The notes under the pieces: generated by a model | What the model saw: the letters and a program-made list of their open reading frames with translations, nothing else | Told to the model about the DNA's origin: nothing | Databases searched by the model: none | In this document: positions 10,352 through 23,135 of the stretch, one piece after another | How the letters are laid out: each line of letters begins with the position of its first letter | How positions within the stretch are numbered: position 1 is the first letter of the stretch | Translations under genes and position numbers: made by a program | From: Hydractinia symbiolongicarpus | Lineage: Eukaryota > Cnidaria > Hydrozoa > Anthoathecata > Hydractiniidae | Length of the DNA stretch: 64,000 nucleotides | Reading direction: 5' to 3' | NCBI RefSeq assembly: GCF_029227915.1 | Contig: NC_079881.1 | Span: 26,761,501 to 26,825,500, forward strand

Positions 10352-12381
10352 TCGCGGGTTTTCGTTTGCCGGCGATTAAACCTCTTTCATTAAGCGTCTC
10401 ATCAAAAATGAAAACATTTTTGAAAACTACAAGTCTCATGCGTTTTAGTGGTGAAAAAAAAATTTAAAAAATCGTTTTGGAAATGAGTTTGCTCACAGGG
10501 TACTTTCTTTGTATACATTCGACTATACGGGCCAAGCCCGGGATATACGGGAAATCTCGGGTTTTCGTTTGCCGGCGATTAAACCACTTTCATTAAGCGT
10601 CTCATCAAAAATGGAAACATTTCTGAAAACTACAAGTCTCATGCGTTTTAGTGGTAAAAAGATAATTTAAAAAATCGTTTTGGAAATGAGTTTGCTCACA
10701 GGGTACTTTCTTTGTATACATTCGACTATACGGGCCAAGCCCGGGATATACGGGAAATCGCGGGTTTTCGTTTGCCGGCGATTAAACCACTTTCATTAAG
10801 CGTCTCATCAAAAATGAAAACATTTCTGAAAACTACAAGTCTCATGCGTTTTAGTGGTGAAAAAACAATTTAAAAAATCGTTCGGGAAATGAGTTTACTC
10901 CCTGGGTACTTTCTTTGTATACTTTTGACTATACGGGCCGAATCCGGGATTTACGGGAAATCTCGGGTTTTCGTTTGCCGGCGATTAAACTTCTTTTATT
11001 CAGCGTCTCATCAAAAATGAAAACATTTTTAAAAACTACAAGTCTCATGGGCTTTAGTGGTGAAATAATAATTTAAAAAATCGTTTGTGAAATGAGTTTA
11101 CTCCCTGGGTACTTTCTTTGTATACCTTTGACTATACGGGCCGAGTCCGGGATTTATGGGAAATCGCAGGTTTTCGTTTGTCGGCGATTAAACTTCTTTT
11201 ATTCAGCGTCTCATCAAAAATGGAAACATTTTTGAAAACGACAAGTCTTATGCGTTTTTGTGGTGAAAAATTAATTTAAAAAATCGTTCTGGAAATGAGT
11301 TTACTCACAGGGTGCTTTCTTTGTATACATTCGACTATACGGGCCAAGCCCGGGATATACGGGAAATCGCGGGTTTTCGTTTGCCGGCGATTAAACCTCT
11401 TTCATTAAGCGTCTCATCAAAAATGAAAACATTTTTAAAAACTACAAGTCTCATGCGTTTTAGTGGTGAAAAAAAAATTTAAAAAATCGTTTTGGAAATG
11501 AGTTTGCTCACAGGGTACTTTCTTTGTATACATTCGACTATACGGGCCAAGCCCGGGATATACGGGAAATCGCGGGTTTTCGTTTGCCAGCAATTAAACC
11601 ACTTTCATTAAGCGTCTCATCAAAAATGAAAACATTTCTGAAAACTACAAGTCCCATGCGTTTTAGTGGTGAAAAAATAATTTAAAAAATCGTTCGGGAA
11701 ATGAGTTTACTCCCTGGGTACTTTCTTTGTATACTTTTGACTATACGGGCCGAGTCCGGGATTTACGGGAAATCTCGGGTTTTCGTTTGCCGGCGATTAA
11801 ACTTCTTTTATTCAGCGTCTCATCAAAAATGAAAACGTTTTTAAAAACTACAAGTCTCATGGGCTTTCGTGGTGAAATAATAATTTAAAAAATCGTTTGG
11901 GAAATGAGTTTACTCCCTGGGTACTTTCTTTGTATACTTTTGACTATACGGGCCGGGTCCGGGATTTACGCGAAGACGCGGGTTTTCGTTTGCCGGCGAT
12001 TAAACTTCTTTTATACAGCGTCTCATCAAAAATAAAAACATTTTTAAAAACTACAAGTCCCATGGGCTTTAGTGGTGAAATAATAATTTAAAAAATCGTT
12101 CGGGAAATGAGTTTACACCCTGGATACTTTCTTGGTATACCTTTGACTATACGGGCCGAGTCCGGGATTTACGGGAAATCGCAGGTTTTCGTTTGTCGGC
12201 GATTAAACTTCTTTTATTCAACGTCTCATCAAAAATGGAACCATTTTTGAAAACTACAAGTCTTATGCGTTTTTGTGGTGAAAAAATAATTTAAAAAATC
12301 GTTCTGGAAATGAGTTTACTCACAGGGTGCTTTCTTTGTATACATTCGACTATACGGGCTAAGCCCGGGATTTACGGGAAA
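10352..12381. repeat. Family B 10-monomer HOR, copy 3
   Basis: It matches copy 2 monomer by monomer with very few differences, e.g. ATGGAAAC at 10611 where copy 2 has ATGAAAAC, and GGGCTTTCGTGG near 11870. It is followed directly by a second Y block, so copy 3 plus Y repeats copy 1 plus Y at a 26-monomer offset. Confidence 0.93.
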
Positions 12382-13193
12382 TCGCGGGTTTTCGTTTGCC
12401 GGCGATTAAACCTCTTTCATTAAGCGTCTCATCAAAAATAAAAACATTTTTAAAAACTACAAGTCTTATGGGCTTTAGTGGTGAAATAATAATTTAAAAA
12501 ATCGTTCGGGAAATGAGTTTACACCCTGGTTACTTTCTTTGTATACCTTTGACTATACGGGCCGGGTCGGGGATTTACGGGAAGACGCGGGTTTTCGTTT
12601 GCCGGCAATTAAACTTCTTTTATACAGCGTCTCATCAAAAATGAAAACATTTTTAAAAACTACAAGTCTCATGGGCTTTAGTGGTGAAATAATAATTTAA
12701 AAAATCGTTTGGGAAATGAGTTTACTCCCTGGGTACTTTCTTTGTATACTTTTGACTATACGGGCCGGGTCGGGGATTTACGGGAAGACGCGGGTTTTCG
12801 TTTGCCGGCGATTAAACTTCTTTTATACAGCGTCTCATCAAAAATAAAAACATTTTTAAAAACTACAAGTCTCGTGGGCTTTAGTGGTGAAATAATAATT
12901 TAAAAAATCGTTCGGGAAATGAGTTTACACCCTGGTTACTTTCTTTGTATACCTTTGACTATACGGGCCGGGTCGGGGATTTATGGGAAGACGCGGGTTT
13001 TCGTTTGCCGGCGATTAAACTTCTTTTATACAGCGTCTCATCAAAAATAAAAACATTTTTAAAAACTACAAGTCTCATGGGCTTTAGTGGTGAAATAATA
13101 ATTTAAAAAATCGTTCGGGAAATGAGTTTACACCCTGGGTACTTTCTTTGTATACCTTTGACTATACGGGCCGAGTCCGGGATTTACGGGAAA
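12382..13193. repeat. Block Y, second copy (first four monomers)
   Basis: Offset 5278 from 7104-7915, with the same singletons. After four monomers the sequence switches to B5 where the first Y block continues with two TTTGTCGG monomers. Confidence 0.9.
12559..12987 (+). other. Cluster of three G-quadruplex motifs
   Basis: Motifs begin at 12559, 12762 and 12965, matching the cluster at 7281. Confidence 0.7.
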
Positions 13194-14411
13194 TCGCAGG
13201 TTTTCGTTTGTCGGCGATTAAACTTCTTTTATTCAGCGTCTCATCAAAAATGGAAACATTTTTGAAAACTACAAGTCTTATGCGTTTTTGTGGTGAAAAA
13301 TTAATTTAAAAAATCGTTCTGGAAATGAGTTTACTCACAGGGTGCTTTCTTTGTATACATTCGACTATACGGGCCAAGCCCGGGATATACGGGAAATCGC
13401 GGGTTTTCGTTTGCCGGCGATTAAACCTCTTTCATTAAGCGTCTCATCAAAAATGAAAACATTTTTAAAAACTACAAGTCTCATGCGTTTTAGTGGTGAA
13501 AAAAAAATTTAAGAAATCGTTTTGGAAATGAGTTTGCTCACAGGGTACTTTCTTTGTATACATTCGACTATACGGGCCAAGCCCGGGATATACGGGAAAT
13601 CGCGGGTTTTCGTTTGCCGGCGATTAAACCACTTTCATTAAGCGTCTCATCAAAAATGAAAACATTTCTGAAAACTACAAGTCCCATGCGTTTTAGTGGT
13701 GAAAAAATAATTTAAAAAATCGTTCGGGAAATGAGTTTACTCCCTGGGTACTTTCTTTGTATACTTTTGACTATACGGGCCGAGTCCGGGATTTACGGGA
13801 AATCTCGGGTTTTCGTTTGCCGGCGATTAAACTTCTTTTATTCAGCGTCTCATCAAAAATGAAAACATTTTTAAAAACTACAAGTCTCATGGGCTTTAGT
13901 GGTGAAATAATAATTTAAAAAATCGTTTGAGAAATGAGTTTACTCCCTGGGTACTTTCTTTGTATACTTTTGACTATACGGGCCGGGTCCGGGATTTACG
14001 GGAAGACGCGGGTTTTCGTTTGCCGGCGATTAAACTTCTTTTATACAGCGTCTCATCAAAAATAAAAACATTTTTAAAAACTACAAGTCCCATGGGCTTT
14101 AGTGGTGAAATAATAATTTAAAAAATCGTTCGGGAAATGAGTTTACACCCTGGGTACTTTCTTGGTATACCTTTGACTATACGGGCCGAGTCCGGGATTT
14201 ACGGGAAATCGCAGGTTTTCGTTTGTCGGCGATTAAACTTCTTTTATTCAGCGTCTCATCAAAAATGGAACCATTTTTGAAAACTACAAGTCTTATGCGT
14301 TTTTGTGGTGAAAAAATAATTTAAAAAATCGTTCTGGAAATGAGTTTACTCACAGGGTGCTTTCTTTGTATACATTCGACTATACGGGCTAAGCCTGGGA
14401 TTTACGGGAAA
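13194..14411. repeat. Family B HOR, half copy (B5-B10)
   Basis: Six monomers correspond in order to B5-B10 but lack several of the derived singletons of copies 1-3 (GCGATTAAAC not GCAATTAAAC, CATTTTTAAAAAC not CGTTTTTAAAAAC, CAGCG not CAACG). It therefore looks like the less-derived precursor of that half of the HOR. Confidence 0.85.
13980..14002 (+). other. Canonical G-quadruplex motif
   Basis: Here the form is G3-N2-G3-N3-G3-N6-G3. The equivalent monomers at 6678, 9926 and 11956 have ATTTACGCG and so lose the last G-run. Confidence 0.65.
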
Positions 14412-14817
14412 TCGCGGGTTTTCGTTTGCCGGCGATTAAACCTCTTTCATTAAGCGTCTCATCAAAAATGAAAACATTTCTGAAAACTACAAGTCTCATG
14501 CGTTTTAGTGGTGAAAAAAAAATTTAAAAAATCGTTCGGGAAATGAGTTTACTAACAGGGTACTTTCTTTGTATACATTCGACTATACGGGCCAAGCCTG
14601 GGATTTACGGGAAATCACGGGTTTTCGTTTGCCAGCGATTAAACCACTTTCATTAAGCGTCTCATCAAAAATGAAAACATTTCTGAAAACTACAAGTCTC
14701 ATGCGTTTTAGTGGTGAAAAAATAATTTAAAAAATCGTTCGGGAAATGAGTTTACTCCCTGGGTACTTTCTTTGTATACTTTTGACTATACGGGCCGAAT
14801 CCGGGATTTACGGGAAA

Positions 14818-16035
14818 TCTGGGGTTTTCATTTGCCGGCGATTAAACTTCTTTTATTCAGCGTCTCATCAAAAATGAAAACATTTTTAAAAACTACAAGT
14901 CTCATGGGCTTTAGTGGTGAAATAATAATTTAAAAAATCGTTTGGGAAATGAGTTTACTCCCTGGGTACTTTCTTTGTATACTTTTGACTATACGGGCCG
15001 GGTCGGGGATTTACGGGAAGACGCGGGTTTTCGTTTGCCAGCGATTAAACTTCTTTTATACAGCGTCTCATCAAAAATAAAAACATTTTTAAAAACTACA
15101 AGTCTCATGGGCTTTAGTGGTGAAATAATAATTTAAAAAATCGTTCGGGAAATGAGTTTACACCCTGGGTACTTTCTTTGTATACCTTTGACTATACGGG
15201 CCGAATCCGGGATTTACGGGAAATCTCGGGTTTTCGTTTGCCGGCGATTAAACTTCTTTTATTCAGCGTCTCATCAAAAATGAAAACATTTTTAAAACCT
15301 ACAAGTCTCATGGGCTTTAGTGGTGAAATAATAATTTAAAAAATCGTTTGGGAAATGAGTTTACTCCCTGGGTACTTTCTTTGTATACTTTTGACTATAC
15401 GGGCCGGGTCGGGGATTTACGGGAAGACGCGGGTTTTCGTTTGCCAGCGATTAAACTTCTTTTATACAGCGTCTCATCAAAAATAAAAACATTTTTAAAA
15501 ACTACAAGTCTCATGGGCTTTAGTGGTGAAATAATAATTTAAAAAATCGTTCGGGAAATGAGTTTACACCCTGGGTACTTTCTTTGTATACCTTTGACTA
15601 TACGGGCCGAATCCGGGATTTACGGGAAATCTCGGGTTTTCGTTTGCCGGCGATTAAACTTCTTTTATTCAGCGTCTCATCAAAAATGAAAACATTTTTA
15701 AAACCTACAAGTCTCATGGGCTTTAGTGGTGAAATAATAATTTAAAAAATCGTTTGGGAAATGAGTTTACTCCCTGGGTACTTTCTTTGTATACTTTTGA
15801 CTATACGGGCCGGGTCGGGGATTTACGGGAAGACGCGGGTTTTCGTTTGCCGGCGATTAAACTTCTTTTATACAGCGTCTCATCAAAAATAAAAACATTT
15901 TTAAAAACTACAAGTCTCATGGGCTTTAGTGGTGAAATAATAATTTAAAAAATCGTTCGGGAAATGAGTTTACACCCTGGTTACTTTCTTTGTATACCTT
16001 TGACTATACGGGCCGAGTCCGGGATTTACGGGAAA
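14818..16035. repeat. Three tandem copies of a 406-bp dimer
   Basis: Dimers start at 14818, 15224 and 15630. Each pairs a TCTCGGG (first copy TCTGGGG) monomer with an ACGCGGG monomer. Copies 2 and 3 share TTTTTAAAACCTACAAG near 15290 and 15697. Each dimer carries one G-quadruplex motif. Confidence 0.9.
14995..15829 (+). other. Three G-quadruplex motifs at 406-bp spacing
   Basis: Motifs begin at 14995, 15401 and 15807, one per dimer. Confidence 0.7.
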
Positions 16036-16238
16036 TCGCAGGTTTTCGTTTGTCGGCGATTAAACTTCTTTTATTCAGCGTCTCATCAAAAATGGAAACA
16101 TTTTTGAAAACTACAAGTCTTATGCGTTTTTGTGGTGAAAAATTAATTTAAAAAATCGTTCTGGAAATGAGTTTACTCACAGGGTGCTTTCTTTGTATAC
16201 ATTCGACTATACGGGCCAAGCCCGGGATATACGGGAAA

Positions 16239-16644
16239 TCGCGGGTTTTCGTTTGCCGGCGATTAAACCTCTTTCATTAAGCGTCTCATCAAAAATGAAA
16301 ACATTTTTGAAAACTACAAGTCTCATGCGTTTTAGTGGTGAAAAAAAAATTTAAAAAATCGTTTTGGAAATGAGTTTACTAACAGGGTACTTTCTTTGTA
16401 TACATTCGACTATACGGGCCAAGCCTGGGATTTACGGGAAATCGCGGGTTTTCGTTTGCCGGCGATTAAACCTCTTTCATTAAGCGTCTCATCAAAAATG
16501 AAAACATTTTTGAAAACTACAAGTCTCATGCGTTTTAGTGGTGAAAAAAAAATTTAAAAAATCGTTTTGGAAATGAGTTTACTAACAGGGTACTTTCTTT
16601 GTATACATTCGACTATACGGGCCAAGCCTGGGATTTACGGGAAA
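16239..16644. repeat. Single-monomer tandem duplication
   Basis: The monomers starting at 16239 and 16442 look identical apart from the variation at their edges: CCTCTTTC, GAAAAAAAAATTT, CGTTTTGG, CTAACAGGG and CCAAGCCTGGG. This is the shortest clear duplication step in the window. Confidence 0.85.
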
Positions 16645-19600
16645 TCACGGGTTTTCGTTTGCCAGCGATTAAACCACTTTCATTAAGCGTCTCATCAAAA
16701 ATGAAAACATTTCTGAAAACTACAAGTCTCATGCGTTTTAGTGGTGAAAAAATAATTTAAAAAATCGTTCGGGAAATGAGTTTACACCGTGGGTACTTTT
16801 TTGTATACTTATGACTATACGGGCCGAGTCCGGGATTTACGGGAAGTCGCGGGTTTTCGTTTGCCGGCGAATAAACTTCTTTTATTCAGCGTCTCATCAA
16901 AAATGAAAACATTTTTAAAAACTACAAGTCTCATGGGCTTTAGTGGTGAAATAATAATTTAAAAAATCGTTCGGGAAATGAGTTTACACCCTGGGTACTT
17001 TCTTTGTATACTTTTGACTATACGGGCCGAGTCCGGGATTTACGGGAAATCGCAGGTTTTCGTTTGCCGGCGATTAAATTTCTTTTATTCAGCGTCTCAT
17101 CAAAAATGAAAACATTTTTAAAAACTACAAGTCTCATGCATTTTAGTGGTGAAAAAATAATTTAATAAATCGTTCGGGAAATGAGTTTACTCCCTTGGTA
17201 CTTTATTGGATACTTTTGACTATACGGGCCAAGCCCGGGATTTACGGGAAATGGCGGGTTTTCGTTTGCCGGCGATTAAACCCCTTTCATTAAGCGACTC
17301 ATCAAAAATGAAAACATTTTTGAAAACTACAAGTCTCATGCGTTTTGATGGTGAAAAAATAATTTAAAAAATCGTTCGGGAAATGAGTTTACTCCCTGGG
17401 TACTTTCTTTGTATACTTTTGACTATACGGCCAAGCGCGGGATTTACGGGAAATCGCTGGTTTTCGTTTTCCGGCGATTAAACCTCTTTTATTCAGCCTC
17501 TCATCAAAAATGAAAACATTTTTGAAAACTACAAGTCTCATGCGTTTTAGTGGTGAAAAAATAATTTATAAAATCGTTCGGGAAATGAGTTTACTCATTG
17601 GGTACATTATTGGATACTTTTGACTATACGGGCCAAGCCCGGGATTTACGGGAAATGGCGGGTTTTCGTTTGCCGGCGATTAAACTCCTTTTATTCAGCG
17701 TCTTATCAAAAATGAAAACATTTTTAAAAACTGCAAGTCTCATGGACTTTAGTGGTGAAATAATAATTTAAAAAATCGTTCGGGAAATGAGTTTACTCCC
17801 TGGGTATTTTCCTTTGTATAGTTTTGACTATACGGGCCGAGTCTGGGATTTACGGGAAATCGCAGGTTTTCGTTTGCCGGCGATTAAACTTCTTTTATTC
17901 AGCGTCTCATCAAAAATGGAAACATTTTTGAAAACTACAAGTCTCATGCGATTTAGTGGTGAAAAGATAATTTAAAAAATCGTTCTGGAAATGAGTTTAC
18001 TCACAGGGTACTTTCTTTGTATACATTCGACCATACGGGACAAGCTCGGAATTTACGGGAAATCGCGGGTTTTCGTTTGCCGACGATTAAACTCCTTTTA
18101 TTCAGCGTCTCATCAAAAATAAAAACATTTTTGAAAACTACAAGTCTCATGGGATTTAGTGGTGAAATAATAATTTAAAAAATCGTTCGGGAAATGAGTT
18201 TCCTCCCTGGGTACTTTCTTTGTATACTTTTGACTATATGAGCCGAGTCTGGGATTTACGGGAAATCGCAGGTTTTCGTTTGCCGGCGATTAAACTTCTT
18301 TTATTCAGCGTCTCATCAAAAATGAAAACATTTTTGAAAACTACAAGTCTCATTCGTTCTAGTGGTGCGGAAATAATTTAAAAAATCGTTCGGGAAATCA
18401 GTTTACTCCTTGGGTACTTACTTTATATACATTCAACTATACGGGCCAAGCCTGGGATTTACGGGAAATCGCGGGTTTTCGTTTGCCGGCGAATAAACTT
18501 CTATTATTCAGCGTCTCATCAAAAATGAAAACATTTTTGAAAACTACAAGTCTCATGCGTTTTAGTGGTGAAAAAAAAATTAAAAAAATCGTTTGGGAAA
18601 TGAGTTTACTCCCTGGGTACTTTCTTTGTATACATTCGACTACACGGGCCAAGCCCTGGATTTAGGGGAAATCGCTGGTTTTCGTTTCCCGGCGATTAAA
18701 CCTCTTTCATTAAGCGTCTCATCAAAAATGAAAACAATTTCGAAAACTACAAGTCTCATGCGTTTTAGTGGTGAAAAAATATTTTAAAAAATCGTTCGGG
18801 AAATGAGTTTACTTCCTGGGTACTTTCTTTGTATACTTTTGACTATACGGGCCGAGTCCGGGATGTACGGGAAATCGTGGGTTTTCGTTTGCCGGCGATT
18901 AAACTTCTTTTATTCAGCGTCCGGTCGAAAATGAAAACATTTTAGAAAACTACAAGTCTCATGCGTTTTAGTGGTGAAAAAATAATATAAAAAATCGTTC
19001 GGGAAATGAGTTTACTCCCTGGGTACTTTCTTTGTATACTTTTGACTATACGGGTCGAGTCCGGGATTTACGGGAAATCGCGGGTTTTCGTTTGCCGGCG
19101 ATTAAATTTCTTTTATTCAGCGTCTCATCAAAAATGAAAACATTTTTAAAAACTACAAGTCTCATGGGATTTAGTGGTGAAAAGATAATTTAAAACATCG
19201 TTCTGGAAATGAGTTTACTCACAGGGTACTTTCTTTGTATACATTCGACTATACGGGACAAGCCCGGGATTTAAGGGAAATCGCTGGTTTTCGTTTACCG
19301 GCGATTAAACCTCTTTCATTAAGCGTCTCATTAAAAATGAAAACATTTTTGAAAACTACAAGTCTCATTCGTTCTAGTGGTGCGTAAATAATTTGAAAAA
19401 TCGTTCGGGAAATCAGTTTACTCCTTGGGTACTTTCTTTATATACATTCAACTATACGGGCCAAGCCTGGGATTTACGGGAAATCGCGTGTTTTCGTTTG
19501 CCGGCGATTAAACTTCTTTTATTCAGCGTCTCATCAAAAATGAAAACATTTTTGAAAACTACAAGTCTCATGCGTTTTAGTGGTGAAAAAAAAATTAAAA

Positions 19601-19686
19601 AAATCGATCGGGAAATGAGTTTACTCCCTGGGTACTTTCTTTGTATACATTCGACTACACGGGCCAAGCCCTGGATTTAGGGGAAA
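16645..19686. repeat. Diverged monomers at the B/C family boundary
   Basis: This stretch carries an unusual density of private changes and indels: ACTTTTTTGTATAC (16796), TTTATTGGATAC (17202), ACGGCCAAGCG (17427), ATTATTGGATAC (17606) and TTTTCCTTTGTATAG (17808). Two monomers lose the GTATAC palindrome. No clear HOR is seen until 19687. This suits an old, poorly homogenised boundary zone. Confidence 0.75.
19052..19062 (+). promoter_or_regulatory. Pol III B-box-like motif (representative, family C)
   Basis: GGGTCGAGTCC differs from the B-box consensus GGTTCGANTCC at one position. Similar sites begin at 19864, 21081, 23313, 23516, 24126, 24329, 25547, 25750, 26360, 27578 and 42400. A TTTT run lies about 25 bp downstream in the next monomer (19085). 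A weak A-box-like TTTTAGTGG lies about 88 bp upstream. Other families have CCGAGTCC or CCAAGCCC and match worse. Function is unproven; chance resemblance is likely enough. Confidence 0.2.
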
Positions 19687-20903
19687 TCGCTGGTTTTCGT
19701 TTCCCGGCGATTAAACCTCTTTCATTAAGCGTCTCATCAAAAATGAAAACAATTTTGAAAACTACAAGTCTCATGCGTTTTAGTGGTGAAAAAATAATAT
19801 AAAAAATCGTTCGGGAAATGAGTTTACTCCCTGGGTACTTTCTTTGTATACTTTTGACTATACGGGTCGAGTCCGGGATTTACGGGAAATCGCGGGTTTT
19901 CGTTTGCCGGCGATTAAACTTCTTTTATTCAGCGTCTCATCAAAAATGAAAACATTTTTAAAAACTACAAGTCTCGTGGGCTTTAGTGGTGAAAAGATAA
20001 TTTAAAACATCGTTCTGGAAATGAGTTTACTCACAGGGTACTTTCTTTGTATGCATTCGACTTTACGGGACAAGCCCGGGATTTACGGGAAATCGCTGGT
20101 TTTCGTTTACCGGCGATTAAACCTCCTTCATTAAGCGTCTCATTAAAAATGAAAACATTTTTGAAAACTACAAGTCTCATGCGTTTTAGTGGTGAAAAAA
20201 TAATTTAAAAAATCGTTCGGGAAATGAGTTTACTCCCTGGGTACTTTCTTTGTATACTTTTGACTATACGGGCCGACTCCGGGGTTTACGGGAAATGGCG
20301 GGTTTTCGTTTGCCGGCGATTAAACTTCTTTTATTCAGCGTCTCATCAAAAATGAAAACATTTCTAAAAACTACAAGTCTCGTGCGTTTTAGAGGTGAAA
20401 AAATAATTTAAAAAATCGTTCGGGAAATGAGTTTACTCCCTGGGTACTTTCTTTGTATACTTTTGACTATACCGGTCGAGTCCGGGATTTACAAGAAATC
20501 GCGGGTTTTCGTTTGCCGGCGATTAAACTTCTTTTATTCAGCGTCTCATCAAAAATGAAAACAATTTTAAAAACTACAAGTCTCATGGGATTTAGTGGTG
20601 AAAAGATAATTTAAAACATCGTTTTGGAAATGAGTTTACTCACAGGGTACTTTTTTGTATACATTCGACTATACGGGACAAGCCCGGGATTTACGGGAAA
20701 TCGCTGGTTTTCGTTTACCGGCGATTAAACCTCTTTCATTAAGCGTCTCATTAAAAATGAAAACATTTTTGAAAACTACAAGTCTCATTCGTTCTAGTGG
20801 TGCAGAAATAATTTGAAAAATCGTTCGGGAAATCGGTTTACTCCTTGGGTACTTTTTTTATATAAATTCAACTACACGGGCCAAGCCTGGGATTTAGGGG
20901 AAA
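19687..20903. repeat. Family C 6-monomer unit, copy 1
   Basis: 1217 bp, identical in length to the following copy. Shared rare variants are TTTCCCGGCG (19700), GTATGCATTCGACTTTACGG (20050), CTCCTTCATT, CCGGTCGAGTCC and TTTACAAGAAATCG (20490), plus a 1-bp deletion at ACTTTTTTGTATAC (20649). Confidence 0.93.
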
Positions 20904-22120
20904 TCGCTGGTTTTCGTTTCCCGGCGATTAAACCTCTTTCATTAAGCGTCTCATCAAAAATGAAAACAATTTTGAAAACTACAAGTCTCATGCGTTTTAG
21001 TGGTGAAAAAATAATATAAAAAATCGTTCGGGAAATGAGTTTACTCCCTGGGTACTTTCTTTGTATACTTTTGACTATACGGGTCGAGTCCGGGATTTAC
21101 GGGAAATCGCGGGTTTTCGTTTGCCGGCGATTAAACTTCTTTTATTCAGCGTCTCATCAAAAATGAAAACATTTTTAAAAACTACAAGTCTCGTGGGCTT
21201 TAGTGGTGAAAAGATAATTTAAAACATCGTTCTGGAAATGAGTTTACTCACAGGGTACTTTCTTTGTATGCATTCGACTTTACGGGACAAGCCCGGGATT
21301 TACGGGAAATCGCTGGTTTTCGTTTACCGGCGATTAAACCTCCTTCATTAAGCGTCTCATTAAAAATGAAAACATTTTTGAAAACTACAAGTCTCATGCG
21401 TTTTAGTGGTGAAAAAATAATTTAAAAAATCGTTCGGGAAATGAGTTTACTCCCTGGGTACTTTCTTTGTATACTTTTGACTATACGGGCCGAGTCCGGG
21501 GTTTACGGGAAATGGCGGGTTTTCGTTTGCCGGCGATTAAACTTCTTTTATTCAGCGTCTCATCAAAAATGAAAACATTTCTAAAAACTACAAGTCTCGT
21601 GCGTTTTAGAGGTGAAAAAATAATTTAAAAAATCGTTCGGGAAATGAGTTTACTCCCTGGGTACTTTCTTTGTATACTTTTGACTATACCGGTCGAGTCC
21701 GGGATTTACAAGAAATCGCGGGTTTTCGTTTGCCGGCGATTAAACTTCTTTTATTCAGCGTCTCATCAAAAATGAAAACAATTTTAAAAACTACAAGTCT
21801 CATGGGATTTAGTGGTGAAAAGATAATTTAAAACATCGTTTTGGAAATGAGTTTACTCACAGGGTACTTTTTTGTATACATTCGACTATACGGGACAAGC
21901 CCGGGATTTACGGGAAATCGCTGGTTTTCGTTTACCGGCGATTAAACCTCTTTCATTAAGCGTCTCATTAAAAATGAAAACATTTTTGAAAACTACAAGT
22001 CTCATTCGTTCTAGTGGTGCAGAAATAATTTGAAAAATCGTTCGGGAAATCGGTTTACTCCTTGGGTACTTTTTTTATATAAATTCAACTACACGGGCCA
22101 AGCCTGGGATTTACGGGAAA
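20904..22120. repeat. Family C 6-monomer unit, copy 2
   Basis: Direct tandem copy of 19687-20903 with all the rare variants, including the 1-bp deletion (21867). I see only isolated differences, e.g. CCGAGTCC at 21491 against CCGACTCC at 20274, so the duplication is recent relative to family C divergence. Confidence 0.93.
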
Positions 22121-23135
22121 TCGCGGGTTTTCGTTTGCCGGCGATTAAACTTCTTTTATTCAGCGTCTCATCAAAAATGAAAACATTTTTGAAAACTACA
22201 AGTCTTATGCGTTTTAGTGGTGAAAAAGTTATTTAAAAAATCGTTCTGGAAATGAGTTTACTCACAGGGCTTTTTCTTTGTATACATTCGACTATACGGG
22301 CCAAGCCCGGGATTTACGGGAAATCGCGGGTTTTCGTTTGCCGGCGATTAAACCTCTTTCATTAAGCGTCTCATCAAAAATGAAAACATTTCTGAAAACT
22401 ACAAGTCTCATGCGTTTTAGTGGTGAAAAAAAAATTAAAAAAATCGTTCGGGAAATGAGTTTACTCCCTAGGTACTTTCTTTGTATACATTCGACTATAC
22501 GGGACAAGCCCGGGATTTACGGGAAATCGCTGGTTTTCGTTTACCGGCGATTAAACCTCTTTCATTAAGCGTCTCATTAAAAATGAAAACATTTTTGAAA
22601 ACTACAAGTCTCATTCGTTCTAGTGGTGCAGAAATAATTTGAAAAATCGTTCGGGAAATCGGTTTACTCCTTGGGTACTTTTTTTATATAAATTCAACTA
22701 CACGGGCCAAGCCTGGGATTTACGGGAAATCGCGGGTTTTCGTTTGCCGGCGATTAAACTTCTTTTATTCAGCGTCTCATCAAAAATGAAAACATTTTTG
22801 AAAACTACAAGTCTTATGCGTTTTAGTGGTGAAAAAGTTATTTAAAAAATCGTTCTGGAAATGAGTTTACTCACAGGGCTTTTTCTTTGTATACATTCGA
22901 CTATACGGGCCAAGCCCGGGATTTACGGGAAATCGCGGGTTTTCGTTTGCCGGCGATTAAACCTCTTTCATTAAGCGTCTCATCAAAAATGAAAACATTT
23001 CTGAAAACTACAAGTCTCATGCGTTTTAGTGGTGAAAAAAAAATTAAAAAAATCGTTCGGGAAATGAGTTTACTCCCTAGGTACTTTCTTTGTATACATT
23101 CGACTACACGGGACAAGCCCTGGATTTAGGGGAAA
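21918..23135. repeat. Two copies of a 609-bp trimer (A8-A1-A2 types)
   Basis: Copies run 21918-22526 and 22527-23135. Shared variants are AAATCGGTTTACTCC, TTTTTTTATATAAATTCAAC, GAAAAAGTTATTT and CTCCCTAGGTAC. The trimer overlaps the end of the 6-monomer copy, so it arose by a second event. Confidence 0.9.

Noticed and set aside
16790-17700. Transposon insertion or unique DNA at the B/C boundary
   Set aside because: Despite the variants, every base can be aligned to the 203-bp monomer; there are no terminal repeats or target-site duplications.
19052-19090. tRNA gene
   Set aside because: Only a B-box-like word and a TTTT run are present. There is no acceptor stem, anticodon arm or proper A-box at tRNA spacing.
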